IMG/VR virus record: IMGVR_UViG_3300031673_000022 | Location: 1-64,000 of that record | Source of the DNA: a virus | Length of the DNA stretch: 64,000 bases | Direction: 5' to 3' (one strand) | Shown: piece by piece, positions 18,116-26,926 of the stretch | Layout: each line of letters begins with the position of its first letter | Position numbering within the stretch: position 1 is the first letter of the stretch | Notes under the pieces: model-generated | Databases searched by the model: none | Seen by the model: only the letters and a program-made list of their open reading frames with translations | Told to the model about the DNA's origin: nothing | Translations under genes and position numbers: made by a program

Positions 18116-18657
18116 CCGTACCTGCGCGCGAGGGTGTACTCCACGAAGTGGCCTGAGCCCTGCTTCGCGAGAAGCTCCTTCGCGTAGTCATGCATGAAAT
18201 CTTCGACGTTGGCTGCTGTGAGCTTGTAGGGCTCGATGGCAGTCAGGGTGTGGGCTTTGAGGCGCTGACGCGCCGTACTGGCCTCGACCTCTGCTGTCTG
18301 TGTCGCTTCTGTCTGGTTGTCCGCACCGAACACCTGGGCCAACACCTTCCAGCCCCCAGCATCCTGCGCGACCGACCACACGCGGAAGTGGCCACGACCG
18401 AGCATCGTGGCGAACATCCGCACTTCCGTAGGAACCGCAACAGCACCGAAGTACCACCCGAGGTGATGAGGAGCAGGAAGCGGATTCGGTACGTGGTCGA
18501 TACGCATGTTCGGTGTCACGCGCTCGATAGCCGAGAACGTTGCACGGACCAAGCGGTCGGTCACTTTACCTTCGGCCTTGCCCCAGGAGAGAGCGAGGTC
18601 GAAGGCACCGATGCTCTCACGAAGAGCTTCGCTGTGACGCCCGGGAGCGTTCTTCAC
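18112..18657 (-). CDS. Hypothetical protein, start uncertain
   Basis: 181 residues from a GTG at 18657 that lacks a Shine-Dalgarno. The same frame stays open upstream to 18927 without any ATG, GTG or TTG. That upstream translation, with segments such as LEERDATPLDCALLSGVIGL, looks protein-like, so the true N-terminus may use a rare start. No family recognised. Confidence 0.55.
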   Translation of the reverse strand: MKNAPGRHSEALRESIGAFDLALSWGKAEGKVTDRLVRATFSAIERVTPNMRIDHVPNPLPAPHHLGWYFGAVAVPTEVRMFATMLGRGHFRVWSVAQDAGGWKVLAQVFGADNQTEATQTAEVEASTARQRLKAHTLTAIEPYKLTAANVEDFMHDYAKELLAKQGSGHFVEYTLARRYG

Positions 18658-18770
18658 GAGCCCGATGACACCGGAGAGCAGCGCGCAGTCCAGAGGAGTC
18701 GCGTCACGCTCCTCAAGAACCGCCTTACGCGGCTTCCGCCTTTTCGCTGACGAACGTCCAGAGCCGGCGG

Positions 18771-19691
18771 CTACTTGGACGTCTTGACGAAAGGGCGAGC
18801 AGACCCCGAGACACGAGCCGAGCCTGTGACCGTCGAGATCGGCTTGATGGGCTCCTCACCCGGAGGCGGACGGTTGTCAGTGACCGGGAGGGTCGAGGAC
18901 GGCGAGATGATCTCGGTCATCTTCGGGTTACCCGGATAGACGAGCGCGTGGTAGCGCCGCATTACGTCGTCGGTCTCCTTCATCGCTGCCGGGCTCTTCT
19001 CGACCACGTATGTGATCGCTGCCGGGTCCACGGTGAAGGTGCCGCCGCCGCCGAGGCTCGTGATCTTCACGCCGGCTGCGCCGGAAGTGCTGACCTTGCC
19101 ACGGTGAATCTGGCCGTTGTGGTAGAAGTCCACCACGTCGCCAAGGTCCACGCTCGCGAAGCCGCCTGAGACCACCGGGATGGCCGCCGCTGACGCCAGT
19201 GTCACATGCTTGCGACCCGAAGCGCCGCCACGAAGGGCATCGCGACGAACGCTGAGCATCTCCTCGATCGAGGTCGACTCCTTGCGGACGATGTAGTCCG
19301 GGCCGTCCTCGGCAGAGACCACTTCCCAAAGCTGGTTACCAGCGTCGAGGAACTGGCCCATGCCTGCCTTGAGCATGGTTGTGGACGCGCTGAGCGGCTG
19401 CCGGAGTCGCTTCTGCTCGACCACAAAAGTGAGAAAGTGTCCGTCGGGGTAAACCGACGTGGTGTCTGCACGCGCCTGGACGTTGCCACCGAAGGCACCC
19501 ATGCGTGAGGTGAGCCAGGACTGGACATCCCAGATCGAAGGCACACCGAACAGCGTGGAGTATGTGGCCAGCACCCGAGCAGCGGTACCACTCTCGATGA
19601 CTTTGACATCGTGAAGCTCCAGGTCAGAGCGAGCAACGTCACCCTTGGCCTTCAGCTTCGCCTGCATACGCTCGCGAAAGTTGTCCTTCAT
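18771..19691 (-). CDS. Probable virion-associated hypothetical
   Basis: 306 residues. The N-terminal 20 residues are basic and helical. The middle holds a small beta barrel-like region (VDFYHNGQIHRGKVS and following Gly-rich loops), and the C-terminus is Pro/Ser-rich. The gene sits among structural-type genes. No catalytic motif. Confidence 0.6.
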   Translation of the reverse strand: MKDNFRERMQAKLKAKGDVARSDLELHDVKVIESGTAARVLATYSTLFGVPSIWDVQSWLTSRMGAFGGNVQARADTTSVYPDGHFLTFVVEQKRLRQPLSASTTMLKAGMGQFLDAGNQLWEVVSAEDGPDYIVRKESTSIEEMLSVRRDALRGGASGRKHVTLASAAAIPVVSGGFASVDLGDVVDFYHNGQIHRGKVSTSGAAGVKITSLGGGGTFTVDPAAITYVVEKSPAAMKETDDVMRRYHALVYPGNPKMTEIISPSSTLPVTDNRPPPGEEPIKPISTVTGSARVSGSARPFVKTSK

Positions 19692-19742
19692 CGCTTTGGT
19701 TCCTTTTGACGCGGTTGACTCGGTGTGAGTCCTGTGAGGTGT

Positions 19743-20243
19743 CTAGTGCAGACTGTCCTTTGAGTACGCTTCTTTGACTGAAAACAACTCGGGTAGGACC
19801 ACCGATCCCAGATAAAGGGCAATCCCCGCAGCGTCTGCCTCGTGCGGTGTTGGTGTACCAAAGAAGCTAAGAGCACCACCCTGGTCTTTTGGACACACGT
19901 TCCGGTGCAACCAGTTTTTCCATTCGGTGTTCCGGAAGTAGAAAGTGTTTGGTCCTGCCATCGCCGGGAGACGCAGGTTGATATCCTCGGCGCTCGCACC
20001 TTGTCCACCTGGACGGTAAGTGAATCGCTCTGCTGCCATGGCTGTAGGTTTCAAGTCCCTATAGACGAAAGTCCAGAAGAACGATTCCCACATACGCAGC
20101 GACGCACCAAAGAGCTTGGTGCTACCAAGGTCAGGAGGGTACAGTAGGCCGTGTCGGTGGAGGAGGAAGCCACGCTCAACAGAGCCGCGCAGGACGGCCC
20201 AAGCAATGTATTTCCTCCCCATGTCGAACCCGACGACCTTCAT
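19743..20243 (-). CDS. RuvC-like Holliday junction resolvase
   Basis: 166 residues of RNase H-like fold. The first strand has VVGFDMGRKYIAWAVL with the catalytic Asp at residue 6; a middle acidic residue occurs in MAAERFTYRPGG; the C-terminal TPHEADAAGIALYLG matches the RuvC/YqgF DEADA motif. Such enzymes resolve branched DNA before packaging. A GAGGAGCTT Shine-Dalgarno precedes the ATG. Divergent from the gene at 20275, with a palindrome between. Confidence 0.78.
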   Translation of the reverse strand: MKVVGFDMGRKYIAWAVLRGSVERGFLLHRHGLLYPPDLGSTKLFGASLRMWESFFWTFVYRDLKPTAMAAERFTYRPGGQGASAEDINLRLPAMAGPNTFYFRNTEWKNWLHRNVCPKDQGGALSFFGTPTPHEADAAGIALYLGSVVLPELFSVKEAYSKDSLH

Positions 20244-20258
20244 AAGCTCCTCTACACA

Positions 20259-20269
20259 GGTACGGTACC
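20259..20269. promoter_or_regulatory. Palindrome GGTACGGTACC between divergent genes
   Basis: A perfect 11-base palindrome with a single central base, in the 31-base gap between the resolvase and the HTH/zinc protein. Position and symmetry suit an operator or a shared promoter element. Confidence 0.35.
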
Positions 20270-20274
20270 CTTAT

Positions 20275-21066
20275 ATGGCGTCTCAGAGGAAGAAGAAAGT
20301 AAGCGGCAGTACGAAGCAGGTCAACACCGGGTGGCTACAAGTCATCGAGTCGGAACCACCTCGCTTCTTCTGTCCTGTCACCTCCGAAAACCTCACTGGT
20401 CCATGTCAGCTAAGAGGATGCCCTCTCTGGACATCGAACAGTAAGGTGTATTGCTGCGTTGGTGCCTTCGGCGGAATGAAAGCAGCCAACAGCGAGGAGC
20501 GGTTGCAGGCGACATCGGCGAACCAACGCGAGAAGCGCGGTACCCTCCGCTCCGCTGCTGATGGGAAGCTCAGCTTCTACGACCTCGCCCACCTATTCGG
20601 GTTCAGCCGTCAGCGTGTGGAGGGCTTTGTGAGCTTCGGTAGAAGCATCATCGAGACTTTGGCCCCACTGTTTGCGAACATCGATGTCACGCCGGAGCGT
20701 GACCGCTCCCAGGCGGAGCGCCGTCTCGGTAGCCCTACTCTGTTTACGTACTCTGCGCCCTCGTCCCACACAGACGAGGACGGTGATGAGACCCGCGTGT
20801 GCATCTGCTGCGAGACCATCATCGAACCCGACGACAATGAGCTGGTGCTCGCAATCCTCGATCGGGCTGAGGTGGCGTGGTGCTCCCGCGAGTGCGCCCG
20901 CGAGTTCCCCATCGACGCCTACCTCGTCGCGAACCGCTACAAGCGACATTGGTCCCAGGTCGCGCTCGGCAAGGACACCATTGACGAGCGTAGCCGTGTA
21001 CGCGAGATCACTGTCAAGCGCATGCAAGCCCTCAAGGAGCTTGCCGAGAAACAGGGGTATGCGTAG
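20275..21066 (+). CDS. HTH and zinc-binding protein
   Basis: 263 residues from the ATG at 20275; the longer frame would run into the divergent resolvase gene. N-terminal Cys group (FFCPVT...GPCQLRGCPLW), then an HTH-like LSFYDLAHLFGFSRQRVEGF (about 105-124) resembling sigma-70 region 4 helices, then a second Cys module (VCICCETI...WCSREC). Probably a DNA-binding regulator. Function inferred only from motifs. Confidence 0.68.
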   Translation: MASQRKKKVSGSTKQVNTGWLQVIESEPPRFFCPVTSENLTGPCQLRGCPLWTSNSKVYCCVGAFGGMKAANSEERLQATSANQREKRGTLRSAADGKLSFYDLAHLFGFSRQRVEGFVSFGRSIIETLAPLFANIDVTPERDRSQAERRLGSPTLFTYSAPSSHTDEDGDETRVCICCETIIEPDDNELVLAILDRAEVAWCSRECAREFPIDAYLVANRYKRHWSQVALGKDTIDERSRVREITVKRMQALKELAEKQGYA

Positions 21067-21097
21067 ATGAGCGACACGCGGCTGATCATCAACTAGA

Positions 21098-21174
21098 TGG
21101 TGCGGGAGGGAGGACTCGAACCTCCGACCTCCTGACGCAAGCGCCAGGCGAGCTACCAACTGCTCTACTCCCAC
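21098..21174 (-). tRNA. tRNA-like gene, 8-nt anticodon loop (Ala-TGC?)
   Basis: 77 bases including an encoded CCA. The acceptor GTGGGAG/CTCCCGC, D arm GAGC/GCTC and T arm GGAGG-TTCGAGT-CCTCC are all well formed. The anticodon stem CCTGG/TCAGG (one G-T pair) encloses eight bases, CGCTTGCG, instead of seven. Placing U33 before the anticodon gives TGC (Ala). The extra base makes the identity uncertain; such loops are known in frameshift-suppressor tRNAs. Confidence 0.7.
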
Positions 21175-21177
21175 AAG

Positions 21178-21255
21178 TGGTTGGGTGAGAAGGGATCGAA
21201 CCCTCGACCTTCCGGGGGCTTAGTCCGGACGCTCTACCAACTGAGCTATCACCCA
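21178..21255 (-). tRNA. tRNA-like gene, 9-nt anticodon loop (identity unclear)
   Basis: 78 bases with encoded CCA. The acceptor TGGGTGA/TCACCCA is perfect, the D arm is GCTC/GAGC and the T arm GAGGG-TTCGATC-CCTTC. The anticodon stem TCCGG/CCGGA is perfect and closes a nine-base loop ACTAAGCCC. With U33 in CTAAG the anticodon would be AAG (Leu), but a standard seven-base loop would then need a mismatched stem. Three bases separate it from the first tRNA gene. Confidence 0.68.
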
Positions 21256-21269
21256 TTAGGTTCCCTTCG

Positions 21270-21327
21270 TGCATTACAGTGCATGAAAGGCGGGCTGATT
21301 AGGCCCGTCGATGCATTTCAGTGCATC
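21270..21327. repeat. Two TGCATT(A/T)CAGTGCAT repeats around a hairpin
   Basis: TGCATTACAGTGCAT at 21270-21284 and TGCATTTCAGTGCAT at 21312-21326 are near-identical and each has internal TGCA dyads. Between them, CGGGC/GCCCG can form a hairpin. Located just upstream of the minus-strand tRNA genes and overlapping the end of the next gene; possible operator or processing site. Confidence 0.5.
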
Positions 21328-21670
21328 ATGCCGTCGCTGACTGCGGGGAGGTTACCACGCGCGTCGTGTTTATCTCCTCCCGTTCTTCCAAGAACTGACT
21401 GAGGAACGGCTCCGCCTTCTTCAGCCACTCACCTTGCTGCGCGTAGTCCATGTCATGGCAGTGGGTTCTGCCTCTCTTGTGCGCACGCAGCGCGTACAAG
21501 AGCGTCAGGTACACGCAGCCAGCGCCGGACGTGCGTAGGTTCCACTCGTTGAGCACCTTGCGGAAGGCTTCCCATGCCTCGCCGTTCGGTTGCTGCAACT
21601 CCGGGTACCGCCGCTGTCGCGCTACGTCCCACTTGGCTAGATCCACAACGTAGTCTTTGCTGTCAATCAT
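21326..21670 (-). CDS. Hypothetical protein
   Basis: 114 residues from the ATG at 21670, chosen because AAGGAGA lies just upstream. The start overlaps the end of the PTH2-like gene, suggesting coupling. A CHDMDYAQQGEWLKKAEPFL segment is notable, but no family is recognised. Confidence 0.65.
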   Translation of the reverse strand: MIDSKDYVVDLAKWDVARQRRYPELQQPNGEAWEAFRKVLNEWNLRTSGAGCVYLTLLYALRAHKRGRTHCHDMDYAQQGEWLKKAEPFLSQFLEEREEINTTRVVTSPQSATA

Positions 21671-21977
21671 CTTTGTCTCCTTTTGTGTAGAGCTTGAGGT
21701 TCCCCAGGGCCTTGCACCTAGGCCCTGGGGGCAAGCCGATAGCCATCGCCTGCCCGAAGTATGGCGCATCGGGCTCGACGACAAGATGATGAACATGCCC
21801 ACGAGCCGCCAGGGCCGAGGACAAGTTCATCAGAGATTGTTCGTTGGGAACCGAGAGGATGACAGCGAAGGTGCCGACCTCGGTAGGTCCGGTCTCTCCT
21901 GCTGCATGACAGATCATCGCCGCAGCCACGCCTACCGAGAGGTCGGCGCGTACGATGATTTGGTGCCTAAGGGGCAC
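21663..21977 (-). CDS. PTH2-type peptidyl-tRNA hydrolase
   Basis: 104 residues, close to the usual PTH2 length of about 115. PTH2 enzymes release peptides from dropped-off peptidyl-tRNA. Family features are the N-terminal HQIIVRADLSVGVAAAMICHAA strand-helix, a central VLSVPNEQSL segment and the C-terminal LPPGPRCKALGNLKLY, matching the GP...TG.LKL ending. Starts with GTG at 21977. A promoter lies at 22021-22049. The tRNA-like genes just downstream suggest a translation-support module. Confidence 0.75.
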   Translation of the reverse strand: MPLRHQIIVRADLSVGVAAAMICHAAGETGPTEVGTFAVILSVPNEQSLMNLSSALAARGHVHHLVVEPDAPYFGQAMAIGLPPGPRCKALGNLKLYTKGDKDD

Positions 21978-22020
21978 GCCCGCGACGGGCTGCGTGTCAA
22001 GCTCGCTGGTTCATGAGATC

Positions 22021-22049
22021 AGTATGCGCACCAGAGCACACGCCGTCAA
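22021..22049 (-). promoter_or_regulatory. Sigma-70-type promoter for pth2 and tRNA genes
   Basis: On the minus strand TTGACG (22044-22049), a 17-nt spacer, then CATACT (22021-22026). The -35 is identical to those at 5564 and 62673. It would drive the PTH2-like gene, the 21326 gene and possibly the tRNA genes. Confidence 0.5.
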
Positions 22050-22055
22050 GAGATC

Positions 22056-22787
22056 CTATGAGTTGATCCGCTCTTCCCAGGTTAGGTCGACCGAAGAGAG
22101 CGCTGGCTCAGAGGTCAACGGCGTCCCCGCCGGGGTAACGGCTTGGACGCGGAACGATATGTAGTAGCTGGCCGGAACGTTTGGGATCAGGACGTCCGCT
22201 GTTCGGTGCAGGATACGGGTGGTCGTCCCTGCGTCGTCATAGATGTCCTCGACGAAGAGCGTGCCTGTGAGCCCATCGTTGATGTTCTGAGAGCGTCCAT
22301 CGTAGACGGTGTACTCGACCTGCCACCGAACCGCCTTGCCGCTCTCGTTCAGGTCCCCAGTCTTCGTCCAGTGGATGTGAAACGATGGCTCAGTCACGGC
22401 GTAGGCCGGCAACTTTAGCTGCCGGAACGCTTCGTCAACGTTCGGTGTGAACTGGAGCACCACCGTTGTGCCATAGACAACGATGCCGGGGATGGTTCCG
22501 CCTGCCCAATGTGCCGAGGTAGGCGACAGCACCGGGATGTGCTGCAAGCGCGTCACGTTCGCCACGACCTGGTTCGGCACAACCTCGGTGTTGTCGTTCT
22601 CGTCCGGGTCGTTAGCAGCGGTGATGTTGATGAGGCCGCGCGCCTGCATGTTTGGGATGTCCGACTCGTCCATCTTCGACGCCGGGAGCGTGCGGGTTAC
22701 CTCCCCGTAGGCCGGGATGTTGGCCTTCACCGGGAGCGGGATGGCGAGCACGGAGCCGAGCAGGTTCTTGATTGTGTACGTTGCCAT
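22056..22787 (-). CDS. Probable virion structural protein
   Basis: 243 residues from ATG 22787 (GAGG upstream). A beta-rich composition with TYTIKNLLGSVLAIPLPV at the N-terminus and a C-terminal fibronectin-like region (SFHIHWTKTGD, WQVEYTVYDGRS, SYYISFRVQAVTPAG). This suits a tail, neck or decoration protein. No close family named. Confidence 0.65.
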   Translation of the reverse strand: MATYTIKNLLGSVLAIPLPVKANIPAYGEVTRTLPASKMDESDIPNMQARGLINITAANDPDENDNTEVVPNQVVANVTRLQHIPVLSPTSAHWAGGTIPGIVVYGTTVVLQFTPNVDEAFRQLKLPAYAVTEPSFHIHWTKTGDLNESGKAVRWQVEYTVYDGRSQNINDGLTGTLFVEDIYDDAGTTTRILHRTADVLIPNVPASYYISFRVQAVTPAGTPLTSEPALSSVDLTWEERINS

Positions 22788-22881
22788 GTTGAGCCTCAGC
22801 GGGACTATTTCGTTCTCAGGTGCCACTTGCTTCGGGCCGCTGCCATCTTATTGGGATCGATGCGGCGGACCTTCACCGGAT

Positions 22882-23832
22882 CTAGAGCCCGTGGTATTGC
22901 TCAGTCTGCCTACCGGATGGAGCCGCCTCGACACCTAGCTTCTTCAGGGCTTCACGCAACACCAGCTTGGCGACCGAGTATGGGAAGCTCTCATGTGAAT
23001 AGGAACCTAACCCAATCAGAGCCTGAAGCTGAGCCTCATAGGTGCTTTCGCGCCCAAGTGTCCTCTTGAGGATGGAGTAGATGTTCTTCTTTGGAGAATC
23101 ATGCTCCTGCATAAGGCGAGATACGTACTCATCAAAAGAGATGCGCTCCTGCGGCTCTGCCAGCCACTCCACCTTAGTGACCTTCCCGGGGTTGACCTCA
23201 GTCATTGACTCAAAGTCCTTTGGGTCGATGGAAAAGTACAAGATACCCCCTGCCGTGCCCTCCTTGAACGGAATGCCCGCCTTCTGGATTTTGCCCCCCC
23301 AGTTACTGTAGCTCTTGCTGTGTAGGTACACGCGCTCGATGGCACGAGGGGACACGAGGCCCCGGAAGAGCGCTTGTGGCTCATTCCCCCATGCCTTCCC
23401 TGAAAGATAAGCCGACGTCGAGGGGCGGAATGATTGTGGGAACTTGGACCCCCACGTCCCATCCTCTTTTCGCATCGCATCGGGAGACGGAAACGGAGGA
23501 AATAGGTTCTTACCCAAAGCCTTAAAAGATACAGCTATGCCACCAAACATCCAAGTATTCCCGAGGTTGGGCGCCACAAAGAGGCCACGATTCACTACGA
23601 CCCGCTTGCCACCGACGTTCACCCAGTGCGGGTACTTCCGCCGCGTCGGGCGTCGGGCATCGATGCCGTTTTTAATGAAGTCGGCGATATCGTCAGCGTC
23701 CGATGCGTGGAACACACGGAGAACAGTCGTAGGCTTCAGGTTCGCAACGTCTGAGCGCTGACCAGCTTCAAGTAAGGACCGTGCCTCGATGAGTGCATTC
23801 ATAGCTGCTTGAATCTTGTTAACTGTGCTCAT
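22882..23832 (-). CDS. ADP-ribosyltransferase-like effector
   Basis: 316 residues. N-terminal helix KIQAAMNALIEARSLLEAG resembles the shared leader and ends in AG. The next part is ART-like: VLRVFHASDADDIADFIKNGIDA, then NRGLFVAPN with VSF strands. This layout (H-A-S/T, then G-[IL]-[YF]-[VL]) is shared with phage ART-type domains. The C-terminal 80 residues are helical. Catalytic residues are not certain. Confidence 0.6.
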   Translation of the reverse strand: MSTVNKIQAAMNALIEARSLLEAGQRSDVANLKPTTVLRVFHASDADDIADFIKNGIDARRPTRRKYPHWVNVGGKRVVVNRGLFVAPNLGNTWMFGGIAVSFKALGKNLFPPFPSPDAMRKEDGTWGSKFPQSFRPSTSAYLSGKAWGNEPQALFRGLVSPRAIERVYLHSKSYSNWGGKIQKAGIPFKEGTAGGILYFSIDPKDFESMTEVNPGKVTKVEWLAEPQERISFDEYVSRLMQEHDSPKKNIYSILKRTLGRESTYEAQLQALIGLGSYSHESFPYSVAKLVLREALKKLGVEAAPSGRQTEQYHGL

Positions 23833-26800
23833 TTGATGACCTTCTCGATCTCGATCACAGCGGCAGGTGCCGCTCGTACTTCCTTCTCGCCACCGTGGAA
23901 GGACACGCTCGGGTGGTCCATGTTCACCTTGGCTACCACGATGCCGACATTGCGGAGGTTGGCGCTCTTGAATGCCTTGGTAGAAGAAGCAAAGAAGATT
24001 GGGTCGAACCTATAGCGCGACTGCTGAAGGTACTTCTTGTAGAGCCAAAACACCATTTTCGGGTCATCTAGTTTCTTCAGAAACTCGGAGGTGGCCCGTT
24101 CCCCGTCGACGGAGTTCATGTGGTTGAGGAGCTTGTCCCATGTCCCCCGCTCAGCCTTAATGTGGCGGACAAGCTGCTCCCCTGTGTACGCGCCATGCAT
24201 GATCATGACTGCCTCTTTCAAGGCTCTGGAAATCTCTTTGGCAGCGTGCAAGTCGTGGGTGAAGGAGATGCCCTTCTCCCCTGTCCTGGTTGCTTGCGAT
24301 CCTCCAAGACCGCCTTCGTTGGGGACCTTCTCCGAGAACCCATTTCGCCCGATGTCAACTGCGTTGATCGAGGCGTGGTACAGCGTCTCCACGTCTTCGT
24401 GCGTAGGGATGTCTTCGGCGCTCTTCTTGGCCTGTTCGATCTGCTTCTGGACTTCTTGCAAGTCCATCTTGCTAATAAGCGCTGGTACCTGCGTCTGGAA
24501 CAGCTTGATGAGTGCGTACGCTTTCGCGTTGTCCTCTGGACGCCAAGTGAGGTCGACTTCGTCTTCAAGCTCCTTCAGGACTTCGTTCAGCGACTTCGTG
24601 AGCCTGGCCGACGCCTTCATGGCTTCTTGGTGACGGTAGCTCATGCCGGAGAACTCTCGCAGTGCGGTCATCTCCACAACTTTGAAGGGCGAGATACTTA
24701 GCTCCTTCTCGGTCTCATCAAGAACCTTCTCGTAGTCGCTCAGAAGAAGGTCGGCTCCCTCGACGTACTTTTCCAGAGCGACCGAGACGTTGTAGTCAAG
24801 GTCGATTCCTTGGTCGGACAAGGCTTCCTTCATGCCTGACATATCGATCAGCTTGTTTAGCTTGCCAGCGGCAACCAATGCGATCTTGAACTGAGCCAGC
24901 AGGTTACGCGGGGGACGTTGAATCCGGCCACGGACCCTCGCAGCAGGCTGAGAACGATTCGTCTTTTGGAGCTTCTTCTGCCGCTCCGCTACCGACTTCT
25001 TGTAGTGCGGCAGCGCCTTCTTCAACCCGAAGTGCAACGGGCTCGGCAGATCGTCGATGTCCGTCCAGACGTGGTCCGACGACTCCCAACCGTGCTTGGG
25101 CTCGAACTCCTCGGGAACGATGATGAGGTAGTTGTGGTACCGGAACTTGGCGTCCTTGAAGACGTACACGAGGTCAAGCTCGAAGTGACCGCGATAGCCC
25201 GCTTCCTCAGTGACCTCTCGCCGAAGGGCGTGGCTCGGGTCTTCACCATCGTCGATGGCCCCGCCCCACACGCCCCAGGTGTTCGGCTCGTTCACCTGCG
25301 AGCTACGCTTCTGGACGAGCACGCGACCCGTGTCCTTCGCGTAGAACAGACCGCCGGCCCCCGCGTTGCCCCAGAACTTCCCTGACTCGTCAGTGAAGAT
25401 TTCTCCTCCCAAGACCTCAGCGGCCTTCAGCTCTTTACCGGCGGCGAGGTTCGCTGCCTTCTTCAGTGCCTCGCGAATCTCGCGGCTGGTCATGGCTTTC
25501 TGAAACTTGGCCCTGTCGAGCATCACGACTTTGTAGCGCTTTGAGATGCCTAGCTCGTCGAGAAGGTAGTTCTTGCTGTTTCCTTCATAGCGGTAGATGA
25601 TCGTGCCTTCGGGGAGATTGAGCACGCCCTTTTTGGTCCGCCATTCCGCCTCGCTTTTGAACTTCTTGCCAAAGTCGCGAAGCCCCCACTCAGCCATCCG
25701 GTAGTAGAGCGCGTCGCTCGCGTCGCCCCGACTACGCAACTTGCTCAAGTCATAGGCGTCGATGGATTCGACACCCTTCTTCAAGATCCTTGCGAGGTCT
25801 TTGACACTCCGAACCTGCGCTCTCCCCTTTTCCAACTGCTTTGCGACCTGCTGGAGCGCGTCACTATTGAAGTACAACTCGCGCAGGAAGCCGTACTCGC
25901 TCGACCACTTCGCCCCGTACTCCTTGCCGGAGGCAAGCTCCTTTTGGAGTGCATCAGCCGCCGCTCTATTACCCCCGCCGAAGAAGAGACTGAACAATCT
26001 ATCTGCCACAGCAAAGTGCCCTGTCGGCGTGTCCGTGTCCGCGTTGGCAATACGGTAGACAGCCTCTAGTCCCTTGCTGGCGAGGTACTCTGGCTTCTCG
26101 TATAGGACGCGCGAGACCTTGTTCGCCTCGACGAGAGCTTGGCCGGGGATCTTGAGGATGGTGTCGCCGATTGCATGGAAGTAGACCATGATGAGGCTGG
26201 AGCCGGAAACACCAGCGACCCCTTCGAGCTTCCCTTTCGCCAGTTGCTCCCAACGGTCGCTGGTCTCCGGCAACTCCGTGACCATGTAGAAGTGCTTGGG
26301 CACATCCGGGGTCGCGTATGACTTCGCGTCCAGCGCTCCCGCAGCGGCGGTGACGATCCCGTTGGCGACCAGCAAGAGGCCGCCCGACAACTCCTTATCG
26401 GTGATGCGGTCATCACCGGACAAGATCCTAGATGTGATCGGAGACTTGACGCGCATGCCTGCCGCCAGCAGCGCCCCAACCGCCTTACGAAGTTCCCCCT
26501 CGTCGATGTCGGAGTGCTGGATCGCGATGGCGCGGCCGACCTTGGTGACGTTGATGCCATGACGCTCGACGCCGCGTGTGTGGCGTTTCACCGAGCCGTG
26601 GCGCGAAAGCGGGATGCCAGCTTTCCGTAGAACCCCCATCACTCCCTGGACGCTAAGAGGACCTGCCGCTAGAAGCTCCTGAGCCGCGCTCAGAGCGACG
26701 GAAGCGACTACTGCCTGCCCCTTCAGGGTGAGCGTGTACTTCCCGCCACGCGACGACACAGCGCCCAGGAACAGCAACCGCGTCAGGTACGCCCGGATCG

Positions 26801-26912
26801 CCGTCTGCGACTGCCCTGTCCACTTGCGGATCCCCACGATACTCATCGGCTGACGCTTGAGCGTCCGCAGGATGTCTACAAGAGCAGGCTGAGTGATTTC
26901 AGAAGTCGCCAT
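23829..26912 (-). CDS. Winged-helix, Nudix, ART-like multidomain protein
   Basis: 1027 residues from ATG 26912 (a GTG at 26927 overlapping the previous stop is the alternative). Residues 5-75 form a winged-helix domain. A perfect Nudix box, GGAIDDGEDPSHALRREVTEEAGY (split here as GGAIDDGEDPSHALR and REVTEEAGY, about 550-573), sits in a 120-residue Nudix domain that hydrolyses nucleoside-diphosphate-X compounds. From 844, TLYHASINAVDIGRNGF followed by GISFTHD is ART-like. Combining NAD/ADP-ribose-type chemistry with Nudix suggests host NAD or RNA modification. It overlaps the ART-like gene at 22882. Confidence 0.7.
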   Translation of the reverse strand: MATSEITQPALVDILRTLKRQPMSIVGIRKWTGQSQTAIRAYLTRLLFLGAVSSRGGKYTLTLKGQAVVASVALSAAQELLAAGPLSVQGVMGVLRKAGIPLSRHGSVKRHTRGVERHGINVTKVGRAIAIQHSDIDEGELRKAVGALLAAGMRVKSPITSRILSGDDRITDKELSGGLLLVANGIVTAAAGALDAKSYATPDVPKHFYMVTELPETSDRWEQLAKGKLEGVAGVSGSSLIMVYFHAIGDTILKIPGQALVEANKVSRVLYEKPEYLASKGLEAVYRIANADTDTPTGHFAVADRLFSLFFGGGNRAAADALQKELASGKEYGAKWSSEYGFLRELYFNSDALQQVAKQLEKGRAQVRSVKDLARILKKGVESIDAYDLSKLRSRGDASDALYYRMAEWGLRDFGKKFKSEAEWRTKKGVLNLPEGTIIYRYEGNSKNYLLDELGISKRYKVVMLDRAKFQKAMTSREIREALKKAANLAAGKELKAAEVLGGEIFTDESGKFWGNAGAGGLFYAKDTGRVLVQKRSSQVNEPNTWGVWGGAIDDGEDPSHALRREVTEEAGYRGHFELDLVYVFKDAKFRYHNYLIIVPEEFEPKHGWESSDHVWTDIDDLPSPLHFGLKKALPHYKKSVAERQKKLQKTNRSQPAARVRGRIQRPPRNLLAQFKIALVAAGKLNKLIDMSGMKEALSDQGIDLDYNVSVALEKYVEGADLLLSDYEKVLDETEKELSISPFKVVEMTALREFSGMSYRHQEAMKASARLTKSLNEVLKELEDEVDLTWRPEDNAKAYALIKLFQTQVPALISKMDLQEVQKQIEQAKKSAEDIPTHEDVETLYHASINAVDIGRNGFSEKVPNEGGLGGSQATRTGEKGISFTHDLHAAKEISRALKEAVMIMHGAYTGEQLVRHIKAERGTWDKLLNHMNSVDGERATSEFLKKLDDPKMVFWLYKKYLQQSRYRFDPIFFASSTKAFKSANLRNVGIVVAKVNMDHPSVSFHGGEKEVRAAPAAVIEIEKVIK

Positions 26913-26926
26913 TAAGTACACCCACA

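Noticed and set aside
21178-21255. Amber suppressor tRNA (CTA in the loop)
   Set aside because: Many genes here use TAG as a normal stop, and the loop does not place CTA at a standard anticodon position.
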